Below, in pieces: positions 1 through 8,453 of a DNA stretch of 26,170 bases. A model generated the notes under the pieces. The model was given only the letters and a program-made list of their open reading frames with translations. It ran no database searches and had not been told where the DNA came from. Every line of letters starts with the position of its first letter. The first letter of the stretch is position 1. The position numbers and the translations under genes were made by a program. The stretch lies in the NCBI GenBank assembly GCA_900545715.1, contig URAJ01000031.1, forward strand, positions 1 to 26,170. Direction: 5' to 3'. The DNA comes from an uncultured Opitutales bacterium (GTDB lineage: Bacteria; Verrucomicrobiota; Verrucomicrobiia; Opitutales; Intestinicryptomonadaceae).

Positions 1-79
1 AAAAATTATACATTCAACCATCAACTAAATAACCAAAATATTCTCCAAGTTTTACATTGATTTAATGGGGTACACTACA

Positions 80-1597
80 TCACTTTTCAGCAGCCGCTGT
101 GCGCTCCGGATTGTCGCCGAGGGAATCGAAAAATATCCACTCCAAATTTTCGGGCTCGTCAGCCACGTCCGCCTCAGTCCAGCCGCCGCCGAGAGACTTA
201 TACAGCATTATTATATACCCTATGAAATCCTTGCGGCTCAGCACCTGGTTCTGCGCCGACGACAGCATCGACCTCTGCGCTTCAAGCAAGTCAATAAACT
301 CTATCTCCCCCTGCGTGTACAGCTCGCGCGAGAGTTCAAACGCCTTGCGGTAATTCTCTACCATTCGGTTTAAGTGCTCTATTCGCGCGCGCTCCTTTTC
401 GGCAGACACCAATGCGTCTTCCACTTCCTTTATCGCCGTCAGCACTGCGTCCTCCCAGTTTACGCCGGCCTCGCGGGTCAGCGCCTCTTGCAGCTTTACG
501 TTGTAAACCGTCTTGCCCGCTTGAAATATGTTCCACGTCACATTCGGCCCGACCGACCAGCTTCCGTACTGGTTTTGCACTATGTTGCCAATCTTTGGCG
601 CCTCGTACGATATGTTGCCGGTTATGGAAAACTTCGGATAGTAGTCAGCGCGGGCATTGCCTATCTTGGCGGTTGCCGCATGCAGTTTGTACTCCGCAGC
701 TATTATGTCCGGCCTCCTTTCAAGCAACTCGGCCGGCACAGATATCGGAATATACTTTTCCAGCGCCGGCAGCGGCCCGACATCTGAAAGCTCCTTTTCA
801 AGAGCGCCCGTCTTCAACCCCAGCAGATATTCAAGCGCATGCCTCGTAAGCTTTAATTCCCTCTCCAATACGGGTAGCTGCGCCGAAGTGCTGTCCACCT
901 GCGCCGCCGCGCGGACTGTGTCGAGCTTCGACACAAACCCGGATTTTTGGCGCGCAAGCGTTGCGCGGTAAGTCCCCTTCTGGGTTTCGAGATTGCTTCT
1001 TGTTATCAGAATCTCATGCTGCACGCACCTATATGTAAAGTAGTTTTGCGCAACCTCCGCCGCGACGGATATGCGCGCCGCCGCCTTGTTGGCAATCGCC
1101 GCATTGTAGTCAGCAGCGGCGGACTCTATCCCGCGCCTGACTCCGCCAAATACGTCTATCTCCCAAGCCGCCGTCGCGCCCATTCCGTAAGACGTTGACG
1201 TCACGTCTATCGGGTGCCCGTTCTCAGACATTCCGGCGTTTACGTCCACGCTCGGGAAAAATCCGCTCTGCGTCACTCCAAGAGTCGCCCTCGCCTGCGC
1301 TATGCGCTCCGCCGCAATGCGTATCGACAAATTCCCCTCAAAAGAGCGCTTTATAAGCGACGTCAGCACAGGGTCGTCAAATATCTCCCACCAAGTGGCA
1401 AGTTCCTCGGGTGTCATTTTGCGCGGAACGCCTATGTCCGTTATGCTTTTGGCATCGGCCTCGTTGCTCCACTTCTCGGGCATATCGGCCTCCGGCGTCT
1501 CAAAATCAGGGCCCACCATGCAGCCGCTCAAACCCGCCGCCATCGCCGCAATCAATGCAAAAATTGCGTTTGCTTTCATATTTTTCTTTTTACTCAT
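80..1597 (-). CDS. Outer-membrane efflux lipoprotein (NodT/OprM/TolC type)
   Basis: Outer-membrane channel of a tripartite efflux pump, 505 aa, a usual length for the family. The N-terminus has a basic start, a hydrophobic stretch and a lipobox LSGC with the acylated Cys at about residue 26, followed by the VGPDF motif typical of NodT-type outer-membrane factors. Two OEP-type repeats of long helices with beta segments fill the rest, including the family motif ELLERRPDIIAAE in the middle. The start codon overlaps the end of the upstream permease gene by 8 bp, so it is translated as the last gene of the adaptor-ATPase-permease-channel operon. It would accept substrate from the periplasmic adaptor. 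No clear terminator is visible in the 79 bases after the stop. The family call is secure; the substrate is unknown. Confidence 0.93.
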   Translation of the reverse strand: MSKKKNMKANAIFALIAAMAAGLSGCMVGPDFETPEADMPEKWSNEADAKSITDIGVPRKMTPEELATWWEIFDDPVLTSLIKRSFEGNLSIRIAAERIAQARATLGVTQSGFFPSVDVNAGMSENGHPIDVTSTSYGMGATAAWEIDVFGGVRRGIESAAADYNAAIANKAAARISVAAEVAQNYFTYRCVQHEILITRSNLETQKGTYRATLARQKSGFVSKLDTVRAAAQVDSTSAQLPVLERELKLTRHALEYLLGLKTGALEKELSDVGPLPALEKYIPISVPAELLERRPDIIAAEYKLHAATAKIGNARADYYPKFSITGNISYEAPKIGNIVQNQYGSWSVGPNVTWNIFQAGKTVYNVKLQEALTREAGVNWEDAVLTAIKEVEDALVSAEKERARIEHLNRMVENYRKAFELSRELYTQGEIEFIDLLEAQRSMLSSAQNQVLSRKDFIGYIIMLYKSLGGGWTEADVADEPENLEWIFFDSLGDNPERTAAAEK

Positions 1598-2945
1598 ACC
1601 TCAACGCCTCTATCGGATCCAGCCGCGCCGCCTTCCATGCGGGATAGTACCCGAAAATCACCCCAACTATCGCGGAAACCCCAACCGACAGGCATATAGC
1701 ATAGTACGACATCGCCGTATGCCAGCCCATTTTTGCCGCCATCAAAACCGAAAGCCCATGCCCGAGCGCTATGCCTATTATTCCGCCCAGTATGCAGATT
1801 ACTATCGACTCCACCAAAAATTGCCGGAGTATGTCGCGCGCGCGCGCCCCGACCGCCATTCTAAGCCCGATTTCCCTCGTACGCTCCGTCACCGAGACAA
1901 GCATTATGTTCATAATCCCGACCCCGCCGACAAGCAGCGACACAAACGCAACGCACATCAGCAGGTTCGTCACGCTCTCTGTCTGCCTTTTGAGCATATC
2001 CGCAAACTCCGCCATCGACCTTATTCGGAAATCGTCGTCGTCGCCCTCGTTGAGCTTGTGCATTTCCCGCAACACCCCGCGGACTTTTTCTATGGTCTCG
2101 TTTACGTCGTCGGGGTGGGCTACCGACATTATCATGCTGTCTATGTTCGCAAACCTAACGGGCGGAATCGTATTGTACGCCTGCGGATACAGGCTTACGC
2201 CGCTCGTATAGACGTCGGACGCTGAAGTTGTCGTGCTTGTGGACGTGTCGGTCGTAGTACCGACCGCGCTAAGAGAAGTCTGCCCCGCGCCTTTTAGCCT
2301 CGCTTTCATTGTAGTCCACGGCAATATCACGCAGTCGTCCATATCCATACCCATCATGTTCGCTCCGCGGGATTTCAGCACACCTATTACTTTGAATACC
2401 ACATTTTGTATGCGCAGATCTTTGCCAACGGGGTTCGCCCCGTCGTAGAGCTCGCGCACTATCGTTTGCCCCACAAGGCAGACTTTCGCCGCGCGCTTTA
2501 CGTGGAATGCCGATATGGGCTCGCCGTCTTCTACCTTCCAGCTCGAGATTTCCAGAAAATCCTCGTTGCCGCCGCTTATGCTGAACGGGCGCCAGTTCTT
2601 GTTGCCGTATATTATTTGTCCGCGGACTGAAATTTGCGGAGATATCGCGGTGACAGTCGGGCAATCCTTCTTTATCGCCTGGGTATCCGCGACAGTCAGC
2701 GTCGCCCAAGAGCCCGAGCCGCTGTTTATGCCGCTTCTCGTCACTGGCCCCGGCCACACTCGAATCGTATTTACACCCATCTCCGAGAAATTGTTTTCGA
2801 GCGCAACTTGCGCGCCGTTGCCTATCTCTATAACCGCGATGACCGCCGCTATGCCTATGACTATGCCGAGCGTCGTCAAGAACGTCCTGGTCGGATTTCG
2901 GGCTATTGATTTAAGCGCCCACTTTAATACGCGAAACCTTTTCAT
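1590..2945 (-). CDS. macB: MacB-type ABC transporter permease (FtsX family)
   Basis: Inner-membrane permease, 451 aa. One TM helix lies near residues 22-42, a periplasmic MacB_PCD-type domain covers about 45-320, and three TM helices follow (about 328-352, 375-400, 415-437). The last helices carry the family signature of FtsX/MacB permeases (GGVGIMNIMLVSVTERTREIG near residue 340 and RLDPIEALRYE at the C-terminus). In E. coli MacB the ATPase and permease are fused; here they are separate genes overlapping by an ATGA. The periplasmic domain contains an unusual Ser/Thr-rich low-complexity stretch at about 223-248 and an acidic GDDDDF patch near 301. In known MacAB pumps this protein transmits ATP-driven motion to the adaptor rather than forming a channel. 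Substrate unknown (macrolides, peptides or lipids are all possible). Confidence 0.93.
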   Translation of the reverse strand: MKRFRVLKWALKSIARNPTRTFLTTLGIVIGIAAVIAVIEIGNGAQVALENNFSEMGVNTIRVWPGPVTRSGINSGSGSWATLTVADTQAIKKDCPTVTAISPQISVRGQIIYGNKNWRPFSISGGNEDFLEISSWKVEDGEPISAFHVKRAAKVCLVGQTIVRELYDGANPVGKDLRIQNVVFKVIGVLKSRGANMMGMDMDDCVILPWTTMKARLKGAGQTSLSAVGTTTDTSTSTTTSASDVYTSGVSLYPQAYNTIPPVRFANIDSMIMSVAHPDDVNETIEKVRGVLREMHKLNEGDDDDFRIRSMAEFADMLKRQTESVTNLLMCVAFVSLLVGGVGIMNIMLVSVTERTREIGLRMAVGARARDILRQFLVESIVICILGGIIGIALGHGLSVLMAAKMGWHTAMSYYAICLSVGVSAIVGVIFGYYPAWKAARLDPIEALRYE

Positions 2946-3637
2946 TTCCTTATCACCGTATCGTCGGATATTTCCCCGTCCACGAGCCGAACTATGCGTT
3001 TGGCGCTGTTTGCGACGTCCATTTCATGCGTGACAAGCACTATCGTCACACCTTCCGAAGCGTTTATCTCATTAAATATCCTTAGAATCTCATCGCTCAT
3101 TTTTGTGTCGAGATTTCCCGTGGGCTCGTCAGCAAACAATATGCGCGGATTGTTAACAAGCGCGCGCGCTATCGCAACTCTCTGCTGCTGCCCGCCGGAC
3201 AGCCGCGACGGCTCGTGGTCCATTCTGTCGGCAAGCCCAACCCTTTCGAGCATCAACTTGCCGCGTTCCACCATCTGCTTTTCCGAAAGGTGGCTCGCCG
3301 TGTACCCAAGGGGCATTATTACGTTTTCAAGCGCCGAAGTACGCGGCAGCAAATTAAAATTCTGAAATACAAAGCCTATTTTTCTGTTGCGCACGTCCGC
3401 GCGGCCGTCGTTGGAGAGCTTAGATATTTCCTCGCCGTCAAGCCAGTACTCTCCGGAAGTCGGCCTGTCCAGGCAGCCAAGTATGTTCATCAAAGTGCTC
3501 TTGCCCGAGCCTGACGCGCCGGTCAAGGCAACCATGTCGCCCTTTTCTACGGACAATGTTATGCCTTTTAGCACGGGCAATTTTATGTCGCCCATGACAT
3601 AGGTCTTGTGAATGTCTTTTAGCTCAATAAGCCCCAT
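2942..3637 (-). CDS. ABC transporter ATP-binding protein (MacB/LolD type)
   Basis: Cytoplasmic ATPase of the efflux pump, 231 aa. All catalytic motifs are intact: Walker A GASGSGKST at about 40-48, Q-loop near FQNFN (91-95), signature LSGGQQQR at about 146-153, Walker B ILFADEP at about 166-172, D-loop GNLD, and the switch His in VTHEMD near 204. The length and the GNLD/THEMD context match the MacB/LolD subfamily. The stop overlaps the permease start in an ATGA, and the adaptor gene ends 9 bp upstream. It is the energy source for the MacA-like adaptor and FtsX-type permease around it. Confidence 0.94.
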   Translation of the reverse strand: MGLIELKDIHKTYVMGDIKLPVLKGITLSVEKGDMVALTGASGSGKSTLMNILGCLDRPTSGEYWLDGEEISKLSNDGRADVRNRKIGFVFQNFNLLPRTSALENVIMPLGYTASHLSEKQMVERGKLMLERVGLADRMDHEPSRLSGGQQQRVAIARALVNNPRILFADEPTGNLDTKMSDEILRIFNEINASEGVTIVLVTHEMDVANSAKRIVRLVDGEISDDTVIRK

Positions 3638-3646
3638 CGCCCGGCC

Positions 3647-4927
3647 CTATCGTTTTTTGCGTTGCGGCATCTTAGGCATAAAAGGATTTTGCGAAGTAGT
3701 CTTGCCCTTTGCAATCTCCCCGCCCGTTATGACTTTCATGCCTTCTTTTATTTCGGGCGACGAAACCTCGGAATACGCGCCATCGTTTATGCCTATCGAG
3801 ACAGCTATTGGCTTTACCTTGTTTTCAGGAGCTTGCACCCAAACCAATCTCTTGCCTTCGGGAATTTCTGTGTTTACGCCTTCTGCAAGCATCGAAACGT
3901 CCGGCACCCACCGCAATGCGGAATTCGGGACAGTCAATACCCCCTTGCTCTGTTTTACTATGAAGCTTAAGTTGGCGGTAAGATACGGCAAGAGTTTCCC
4001 GCTGGAATTGTCGGTCGAAACCTCGACTATGTAAGTCACGACATTTTGCGACATTGTTGCATTCAGCCTAACCTTGTTGACTTTCCCAAAGAACTTCTCG
4101 CCGGGGAAAGCGTCCACGGTAAATTCAACGTCCTGCCCCTTGAAAATGCTGCCAATGTCGGCCTCATTTACGGAAGCCCAGACTTCCATTCGCTTTAAAT
4201 CCTTTGCTATCAAAAATAGAGAGCTTGCGTTCATGCTCGATACGACCGTCTGCCCAACGCTAACTATTCTGTCGATTACAACACCGTCAACCGGCGCAGT
4301 TATAACGCAGTACGAAAGGTTGCGCCGCGCGAGCTTTACGTCGGCCTCGCAAGAAACTACTTCCGCGTCGGCCTGCAATATTTGCGCGCGCGCGACGTCT
4401 ATCTGCGCCGAAGTCTGCTCCCACGCCGACAGGTACGAGTCGTACGAAGCCTGCGAAAGCGCCTCCGAAACACCAAGCGCCTTTGCGCGCTTCCAGTTTC
4501 TCTCCGCCTGCCTCAAATTGGCCTCCGCAACTTTAAGGTTCGCCTGCGCCTGCTTCTGCGACGCCTTCGCCTTTTCAAGATTCGCCTCCGCCTGAAGAAG
4601 GTTGGACTTCTGGATTTCGTCGTCAATCAGCGCAATAACCGTTCCCTCAGATATCTCGGAACCATAGTCAACCTCTTTGCCGGCGTTGTCCTTCCCAAAA
4701 GAAACTATTTCGCCAGACACGCGCGCGCCGACATTGACAAGTTCCTCGGGCTCAACCGTGCCCGTGGCATCTATCGTCAGCACCATATCGCGCTTTTCGA
4801 CGTCGGCAGTCCGGTACACAACGGGGGCGGACGCCTCGCCGGCAAAATAATAATACGCCCCGATTCCAACCGCGGCCAATACGCATACCCATATCAGTAC
4901 GCGCCTGTATTTCCCCATTATTTTCAA
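3647..4927 (-). CDS. macA: Periplasmic adaptor (membrane fusion) protein, MacA/HlyD family
   Basis: Adaptor linking the inner-membrane ABC permease to the outer-membrane channel, 426 aa. An N-terminal TM anchor (about 9-28) is followed by a lipoyl half-motif (about 60-104), a long Ala/Gln/Lys-rich hairpin coiled coil (about 105-203), the second lipoyl half (YCVITAPVDGVVIDR, about 206-220), a beta-barrel and a membrane-proximal domain. Start choice: the codon at 4927 is TTG, but a strong Shine-Dalgarno AAGGAGG (4936-4942 on the plus strand as cctcctt) sits 8 nt before it. The next in-frame ATG at 4918 would be 17 nt away, so TTG is preferred. First gene of the four-gene efflux operon, 92 bp downstream of an AraC-type regulator in the same direction. 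Confidence 0.93.
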   Translation of the reverse strand: MKIMGKYRRVLIWVCVLAAVGIGAYYYFAGEASAPVVYRTADVEKRDMVLTIDATGTVEPEELVNVGARVSGEIVSFGKDNAGKEVDYGSEISEGTVIALIDDEIQKSNLLQAEANLEKAKASQKQAQANLKVAEANLRQAERNWKRAKALGVSEALSQASYDSYLSAWEQTSAQIDVARAQILQADAEVVSCEADVKLARRNLSYCVITAPVDGVVIDRIVSVGQTVVSSMNASSLFLIAKDLKRMEVWASVNEADIGSIFKGQDVEFTVDAFPGEKFFGKVNKVRLNATMSQNVVTYIVEVSTDNSSGKLLPYLTANLSFIVKQSKGVLTVPNSALRWVPDVSMLAEGVNTEIPEGKRLVWVQAPENKVKPIAVSIGINDGAYSEVSSPEIKEGMKVITGGEIAKGKTTSQNPFMPKMPQRKKR

Positions 4928-4935
4928 AATTCTAT

Positions 4936-4942
4936 CCTCCTT
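4936..4942 (-). promoter_or_regulatory. Strong ribosome binding site selecting a TTG start
   Basis: AAGGAGG on the minus strand, 8 nt before the TTG at 4925-4927. This favours the TTG over the ATG nine bases further into the adaptor gene. Confidence 0.7.
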
Positions 4943-5019
4943 AATTTATAGTCTTATAAAAAACGCTCAGTTTCTTTTCAAAGTTTCTTCATTTTATAGT
5001 TTATCGCACATCAAATGGC

Positions 5020-5868
5020 TTACGTTATCGGTATTTGCGAATACTCGCTCCTATAATCGCTCGGAGTGGAATCGAATGCCTCCTTGAACTTGCGGCAGAA
5101 GTACGGCAAGTCGGAAAATCCGCATATTTCAGATATTTCGCCCGTCGAAAACGACGAAGTCGCAAGCAGCCACTTGGCGTATCTCAGGCGCGCGCCGTTT
5201 ATGTATTCGGTAGGGGTGCAATTCAAATACTTGCGCATTGCGCGGTTTATGTACGACATATCCTTGCCGCATATTTCGCGGAACTTTTCCAGCCCAAGCG
5301 CGAGATTTTCGGGATTGCGTATGCGCTGGCATGCGTCGGAGAGCCATTCAGGCATATTGCCGGGCAACGCGGACGCAAATACGTTTTTTATCTGCCAATA
5401 CAAATTTATCAAAAACCTGTAAATCGCCATGAGTGAGTCGTTCTGCCATACCAGCTCCGACGCGGCGCGGTCGAGATACGCAGTCTCAAACGACGACAAT
5501 TTTAGAGACATTCCGCCGAACTTTTCCCTAAAAAATTCGTCCTCCTCAGACAATACGTCGCGAGTAAAGCGCGCGAGCACGTCCTTGGTTATCGCAACGT
5601 ACGAGAAATCTATCGTAGAATTGCGCGAAGGCTCTATAACATGGACTTCGTTCGGGCGGGATATAAACAGCAAATGCTTGTTAAAATACCTTTCCTTCCC
5701 GCCTGAAATCAACATTCCCTCGCCCGACCTAATCCATAAAATCTCGACAAAATCGTGCCTATGCAGGCCGACGCAATGAGACTTGTCGGTCTTGCCGTGC
5801 ACCACCCTAAAATACCTGTTCCCCTTTAAATGCGACTCCTCGCTAAATTCAGTCACCCCGTTTTTCAT
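5020..5868 (-). CDS. AraC-family transcriptional regulator
   Basis: DNA-binding regulator, 282 aa from the ATG at 5868; an in-frame TTG at 5895 would add nine residues and has no better ribosome site. The N-terminal part looks like a cupin-type sensor (HRHDFVEILWIRSGEG with the usual His and Glu, then RPNEVHVIEP). The C-terminal ~100 residues are a two-HTH AraC domain, with GEISEICGFSDLPYFCRKFK as the second recognition helix and PSDYR closing it. It lies just upstream of the efflux operon in the same orientation, so it may be cotranscribed with it and is a reasonable candidate regulator of the pump. AraC proteins with an N-terminal cupin often sense sugars or other small molecules; the ligand is not evident. 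Confidence 0.92.
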   Translation of the reverse strand: MKNGVTEFSEESHLKGNRYFRVVHGKTDKSHCVGLHRHDFVEILWIRSGEGMLISGGKERYFNKHLLFISRPNEVHVIEPSRNSTIDFSYVAITKDVLARFTRDVLSEEDEFFREKFGGMSLKLSSFETAYLDRAASELVWQNDSLMAIYRFLINLYWQIKNVFASALPGNMPEWLSDACQRIRNPENLALGLEKFREICGKDMSYINRAMRKYLNCTPTEYINGARLRYAKWLLATSSFSTGEISEICGFSDLPYFCRKFKEAFDSTPSDYRSEYSQIPIT

Positions 5869-5895
5869 ATGTATCAATAAAATAGCCAAAGTCAA

Positions 5896-6256
5896 AATAG
5901 AACAAAATCCCGCCGATGCGCAAACAAAATTTATAATATAAACAAATTTTTACGAGTCGCCGCCCAACCTCGCCCGTTTTTCCATTTATATTTTGAAGTG
6001 CTTGCAAAATTATTCAACAGCCTCTGGCGCAAACCGCAATAGAACAGAAAATCGCGCAAAACTAAAACCGTACACTTTCATCAAAAGTTCCCTAACCCGC
6101 GGCAAGCACGCCAACTATAATTTAGTATAAAAGTCCCCCCCCCGCATGCCGCCATGAGTTCATTTTTCCTATGCAGGCAACATTGCAATTATTTCATTTC
6201 ATAATGTAAAAGCCGCTAAAAGTATTACCTGTTGACCAAGCCAATTCGCAAAACGT
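5896..6256. other. AT-rich gene-free stretch between divergent units
   Basis: About 360 bp separate the AraC gene (minus) from the ACP-ligase-SDR operon (plus). I see no coding region. It contains AT-rich blocks that could hold the AraC promoter on the minus strand (a TATATTATAA-like block near 5930-5940), a TATAAT at 6116-6121 with no clear -35, and a run of nine C residues at 6135-6143. The right end leads into the TTGACA promoter candidate. Confidence 0.5.
6135..6143. repeat. Poly-C tract (C9)
   Basis: Nine consecutive C residues in otherwise AT-rich intergenic DNA, about 115 bp upstream of the likely promoter of the ACP operon. Such tracts can vary in length by slippage; nothing here shows that it affects expression. 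Confidence 0.6.
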
Positions 6257-6286
6257 TTGACAAATAAAACATGCGTATGCTACAAA
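6257..6286 (+). promoter_or_regulatory. Candidate sigma-70 promoter with extended -10
   Basis: A perfect TTGACA at 6257-6262, an 18-nt spacer, and TACAAA at 6281-6286 preceded by TG one base away (extended -10). Transcription would start near 6293. The element overlaps the TTG that would give the longest acyl carrier protein frame, so the two interpretations compete. Confidence 0.45.
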
Positions 6287-6490
6287 AAAAGAGAATCAGA
6301 CAACCCAATAGGAATAACAAATATTATAATAAAAATATTGGCAAACGCAGATATAAAAAGAGACTCTGGCTTTGACTCGCCGGACTTTGCCGAATTGACA
6401 GCAAGGATTGAGGCTGAGTTCGATGTCGATATTTTTGAAGACGGCATTGTATTTAAAATATCCGATATTTTGGAGAAAATATCCAAATGA
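6257..6490 (+). CDS. Acyl carrier protein-like small protein
   Basis: A 77-aa frame from a TTG codon. It resembles an acyl carrier protein: a helix-I-like segment (TNIIIKIL), then FDSPDFAEL, in which the Ser of the DS pair (about residue 41) is the expected phosphopantetheine site, followed by the acidic helix II/III pattern RIEAEFDVDIFED and a final DILEKI helix. The start is uncertain. The TTG at 6257 lies inside a good -35 box and lacks a ribosome site. An AGGA at 6310-6313 stands 9 nt before an ATT (6323), and another TTG is at 6338; these would give shorter proteins. The stop overlaps the ligase start (ATGA), so it is translationally coupled to a ligase that would charge it. Family call likely, exact N-terminus open. 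Confidence 0.65.
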   Translation: MTNKTCVCYKKRESDNPIGITNIIIKILANADIKRDSGFDSPDFAELTARIEAEFDVDIFEDGIVFKISDILEKISK

Positions 6491-7728
6491 ATATAGAAAA
6501 GCTTTTTTATATCGACGATTTGGATAATAAAAAAATATCGTATAAACGCTTCTTTTCAGACCTATCGGGCATAAGCGAAATCTCCGTCTTGTGCAAAAAA
6601 AATTCAATATACGAATACTTCCTATACATCTCAGCCTCCCTCATATCCCAAACCCCCATTGTACTGCTCGACTCCGACCTCTCCGAATCCGAAATAAAAG
6701 AACTTTGCGGCAACGGCGGCTTCCTTCAAAAAAATAATGTAACCATTCCAGAAATAAAATCTTTTGAAGAATTTTTAAGCCTTGTAAAGGCAGGCGCAAG
6801 CTCATGGACTTGCACGCTCTTTACCTCCGGAACTACCGGAATCCCCAAACGCATATCGCACTCTTTGAAATCTTTGGCAAGGCAAGCAAAGATTTCCCCA
6901 AAACACTCTGACGACGTATGGGGATTTGCCTACAATCCAACACACATCGCAGGGTTGCAGGTATTCTTCCAAGCCCTATTTAACGCAAACACGATAGTCC
7001 GCCTATTCGGGCTTCCCGCAAAAACGCTAATAGAAACTATACAGAAAGAGGCAATCACCCATATCTCGGCAACGCCGACATTTTTTAGAATGTTGCCCGC
7101 CCCCGACAGACCGATTCAATCTGTGCGCGCAATTACATCGGGCGGGGAAAAGTTCGACGCGCGCGCAATGGAAAAACTTTCGAAAGCCTTTCCTGCGGCA
7201 CGCATCCACAACATTTATGCCTCCACTGAAATGGGGAGCGTTTTGGCTTCCAAAGGAGATATATTCACTCCGGACGAAAATACAAAAAAACTCCTGCAAA
7301 TTAAGGACGGCGAATTATGGATACATAAATCTCTCGCGGGGAAGTCGGAAAACATCGCATTGTCGGGAGAATGGTACAATACCGGAGACTGCGTTGAAAT
7401 TATTTCAGAAAATCCCCTCTCTTTTAAATTTTTATCCAGAAAAAACGAAATAATAAATGTCGGGGGATACAACGTAAACCCAAACGAAGTCGAGCAGGCT
7501 CTAATGGAAATTGACGGCATTCGGGCAGCGCGCGTATTTGCAAAGAAAAACAGCATACTCGGAAATATAATCTGCGCGGAAATCGTATCCGAATCGGGGG
7601 AACTCGACGAAACCTCCATTAGAAAGCGCCTTTCAAACCGCTTGCAAGCGTTCAAAATACCCCGCATAATAAAATTCGTAGAAACTTTAAAATCCACCAA
7701 TACGGGAAAACTATCGAGAAAACCATGA
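6487..7728 (+). CDS. Compact AMP-binding acyl/aryl ligase (ANL superfamily)
   Basis: Adenylate-forming ligase, 413 aa, shorter than the usual ~500 because the N-terminal subdomain is reduced. Motifs in order: P-loop LFTSGTTGIPKR (about 111-122), acid-site motif NIYASTEMG (about 242-250), YNTGD (about 297-301), hinge with LSRKNEIINVGGYNV (about 316-330), and the catalytic C-terminal Lys in TNTGK (about 408). It should activate a carboxylic acid as the adenylate and transfer it to a thiol, most simply the phosphopantetheine of the ACP encoded just upstream. Both ends use ATGA overlaps with its neighbours, so the three genes form a tight operon. Substrate not predictable by eye. Confidence 0.9.
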   Translation: MNIEKLFYIDDLDNKKISYKRFFSDLSGISEISVLCKKNSIYEYFLYISASLISQTPIVLLDSDLSESEIKELCGNGGFLQKNNVTIPEIKSFEEFLSLVKAGASSWTCTLFTSGTTGIPKRISHSLKSLARQAKISPKHSDDVWGFAYNPTHIAGLQVFFQALFNANTIVRLFGLPAKTLIETIQKEAITHISATPTFFRMLPAPDRPIQSVRAITSGGEKFDARAMEKLSKAFPAARIHNIYASTEMGSVLASKGDIFTPDENTKKLLQIKDGELWIHKSLAGKSENIALSGEWYNTGDCVEIISENPLSFKFLSRKNEIINVGGYNVNPNEVEQALMEIDGIRAARVFAKKNSILGNIICAEIVSESGELDETSIRKRLSNRLQAFKIPRIIKFVETLKSTNTGKLSRKP

Positions 7729-8450
7729 AGAATATTTTGATAACGGGAATTTCCCGGGGGCTCGGCTGCGAGATTGCAAAAAAAATCCTCTCAGGAGGAA
7801 ATACGGTATATGGCATAAGCCGCACGCTCTCCGGAGAGCTCAAAAAACTCGACGGCGACTTCCCCGGAAAATTAAAATTATTGCAATTCGATTTGTCCGA
7901 CACCGACGGCATATTAAAAAATATTTTCAAAGACTTTGTCGGCATGGGCACCCCCCTGCACGGATATGTAAACAACGCGGCAATCGCATACGACGACATC
8001 GCAACAAATATAAAAATGCCGCCGCTCTTGGAAATGTACAAGGTAAACGTATTCTCGCCCATGATTATGGCAAAATACGCCATCAGGAACTTCATTCTCC
8101 ACAATACGAAAGGCGCTATTGTCCATATTTCATCAATAAGCGTCCATACAGGATACAAGGGGCTGTCGATGTACGCCTCGACAAAAGGCGCAATCGAGGC
8201 ATTTTCAAAAAATATATCGCGCGAATGGGGAATAAGGGGCATTCGCTCAAACGCGGTTGTCGCGGGATTTATGGAAACCTCTATGAGCGCATCGCTAACT
8301 CCGGAGCAAAAGCGCAAAATTTTTAACCGCACTTCTCTAAAATCCCAGACGAGCGTTGAATCAGTTGCGGCGACTGTGGACTTCCTTCTATCCGATTCGG
8401 CGCAATCCATAACCGGCCAGAATATATTTGTCGATTCCGGAACGATTTAG
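7725..8450 (+). CDS. Short-chain dehydrogenase/reductase (FabG-like SDR)
   Basis: NAD(P)-dependent oxidoreductase, 241 aa, a standard classical SDR length. Cofactor motif TGISRGLG at about 7-14, NNAA at 83-86, catalytic Ser in HISSIS (about 137), and YASTK with Tyr150 and Lys154. The C-terminal GFMETSM and the GQNIFVDSGTI ending are typical of FabG-type reductases. It starts inside the ligase stop codon (ATGA). Its likely role is reduction of an ACP-bound keto group or modification of a sugar or acyl precursor. No ketosynthase is present, so this is not a complete fatty-acid elongation set. Confidence 0.92.
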   Translation: MKNILITGISRGLGCEIAKKILSGGNTVYGISRTLSGELKKLDGDFPGKLKLLQFDLSDTDGILKNIFKDFVGMGTPLHGYVNNAAIAYDDIATNIKMPPLLEMYKVNVFSPMIMAKYAIRNFILHNTKGAIVHISSISVHTGYKGLSMYASTKGAIEAFSKNISREWGIRGIRSNAVVAGFMETSMSASLTPEQKRKIFNRTSLKSQTSVESVAATVDFLLSDSAQSITGQNIFVDSGTI

Positions 8451-8453
8451 GCA

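Noticed and set aside
1302..2225. 307-codon plus-strand open frame across the lipoprotein/permease junction
   Set aside because: Antisense to two clear efflux genes, compositionally odd (Arg/His/Tyr-rich), no domain or ribosome site.
5869..5895. TTG start for the AraC gene at 5895
   Set aside because: Adds nine hydrophobic residues outside the usual domain and has no ribosome site advantage over ATG at 5868; cannot be fully excluded.
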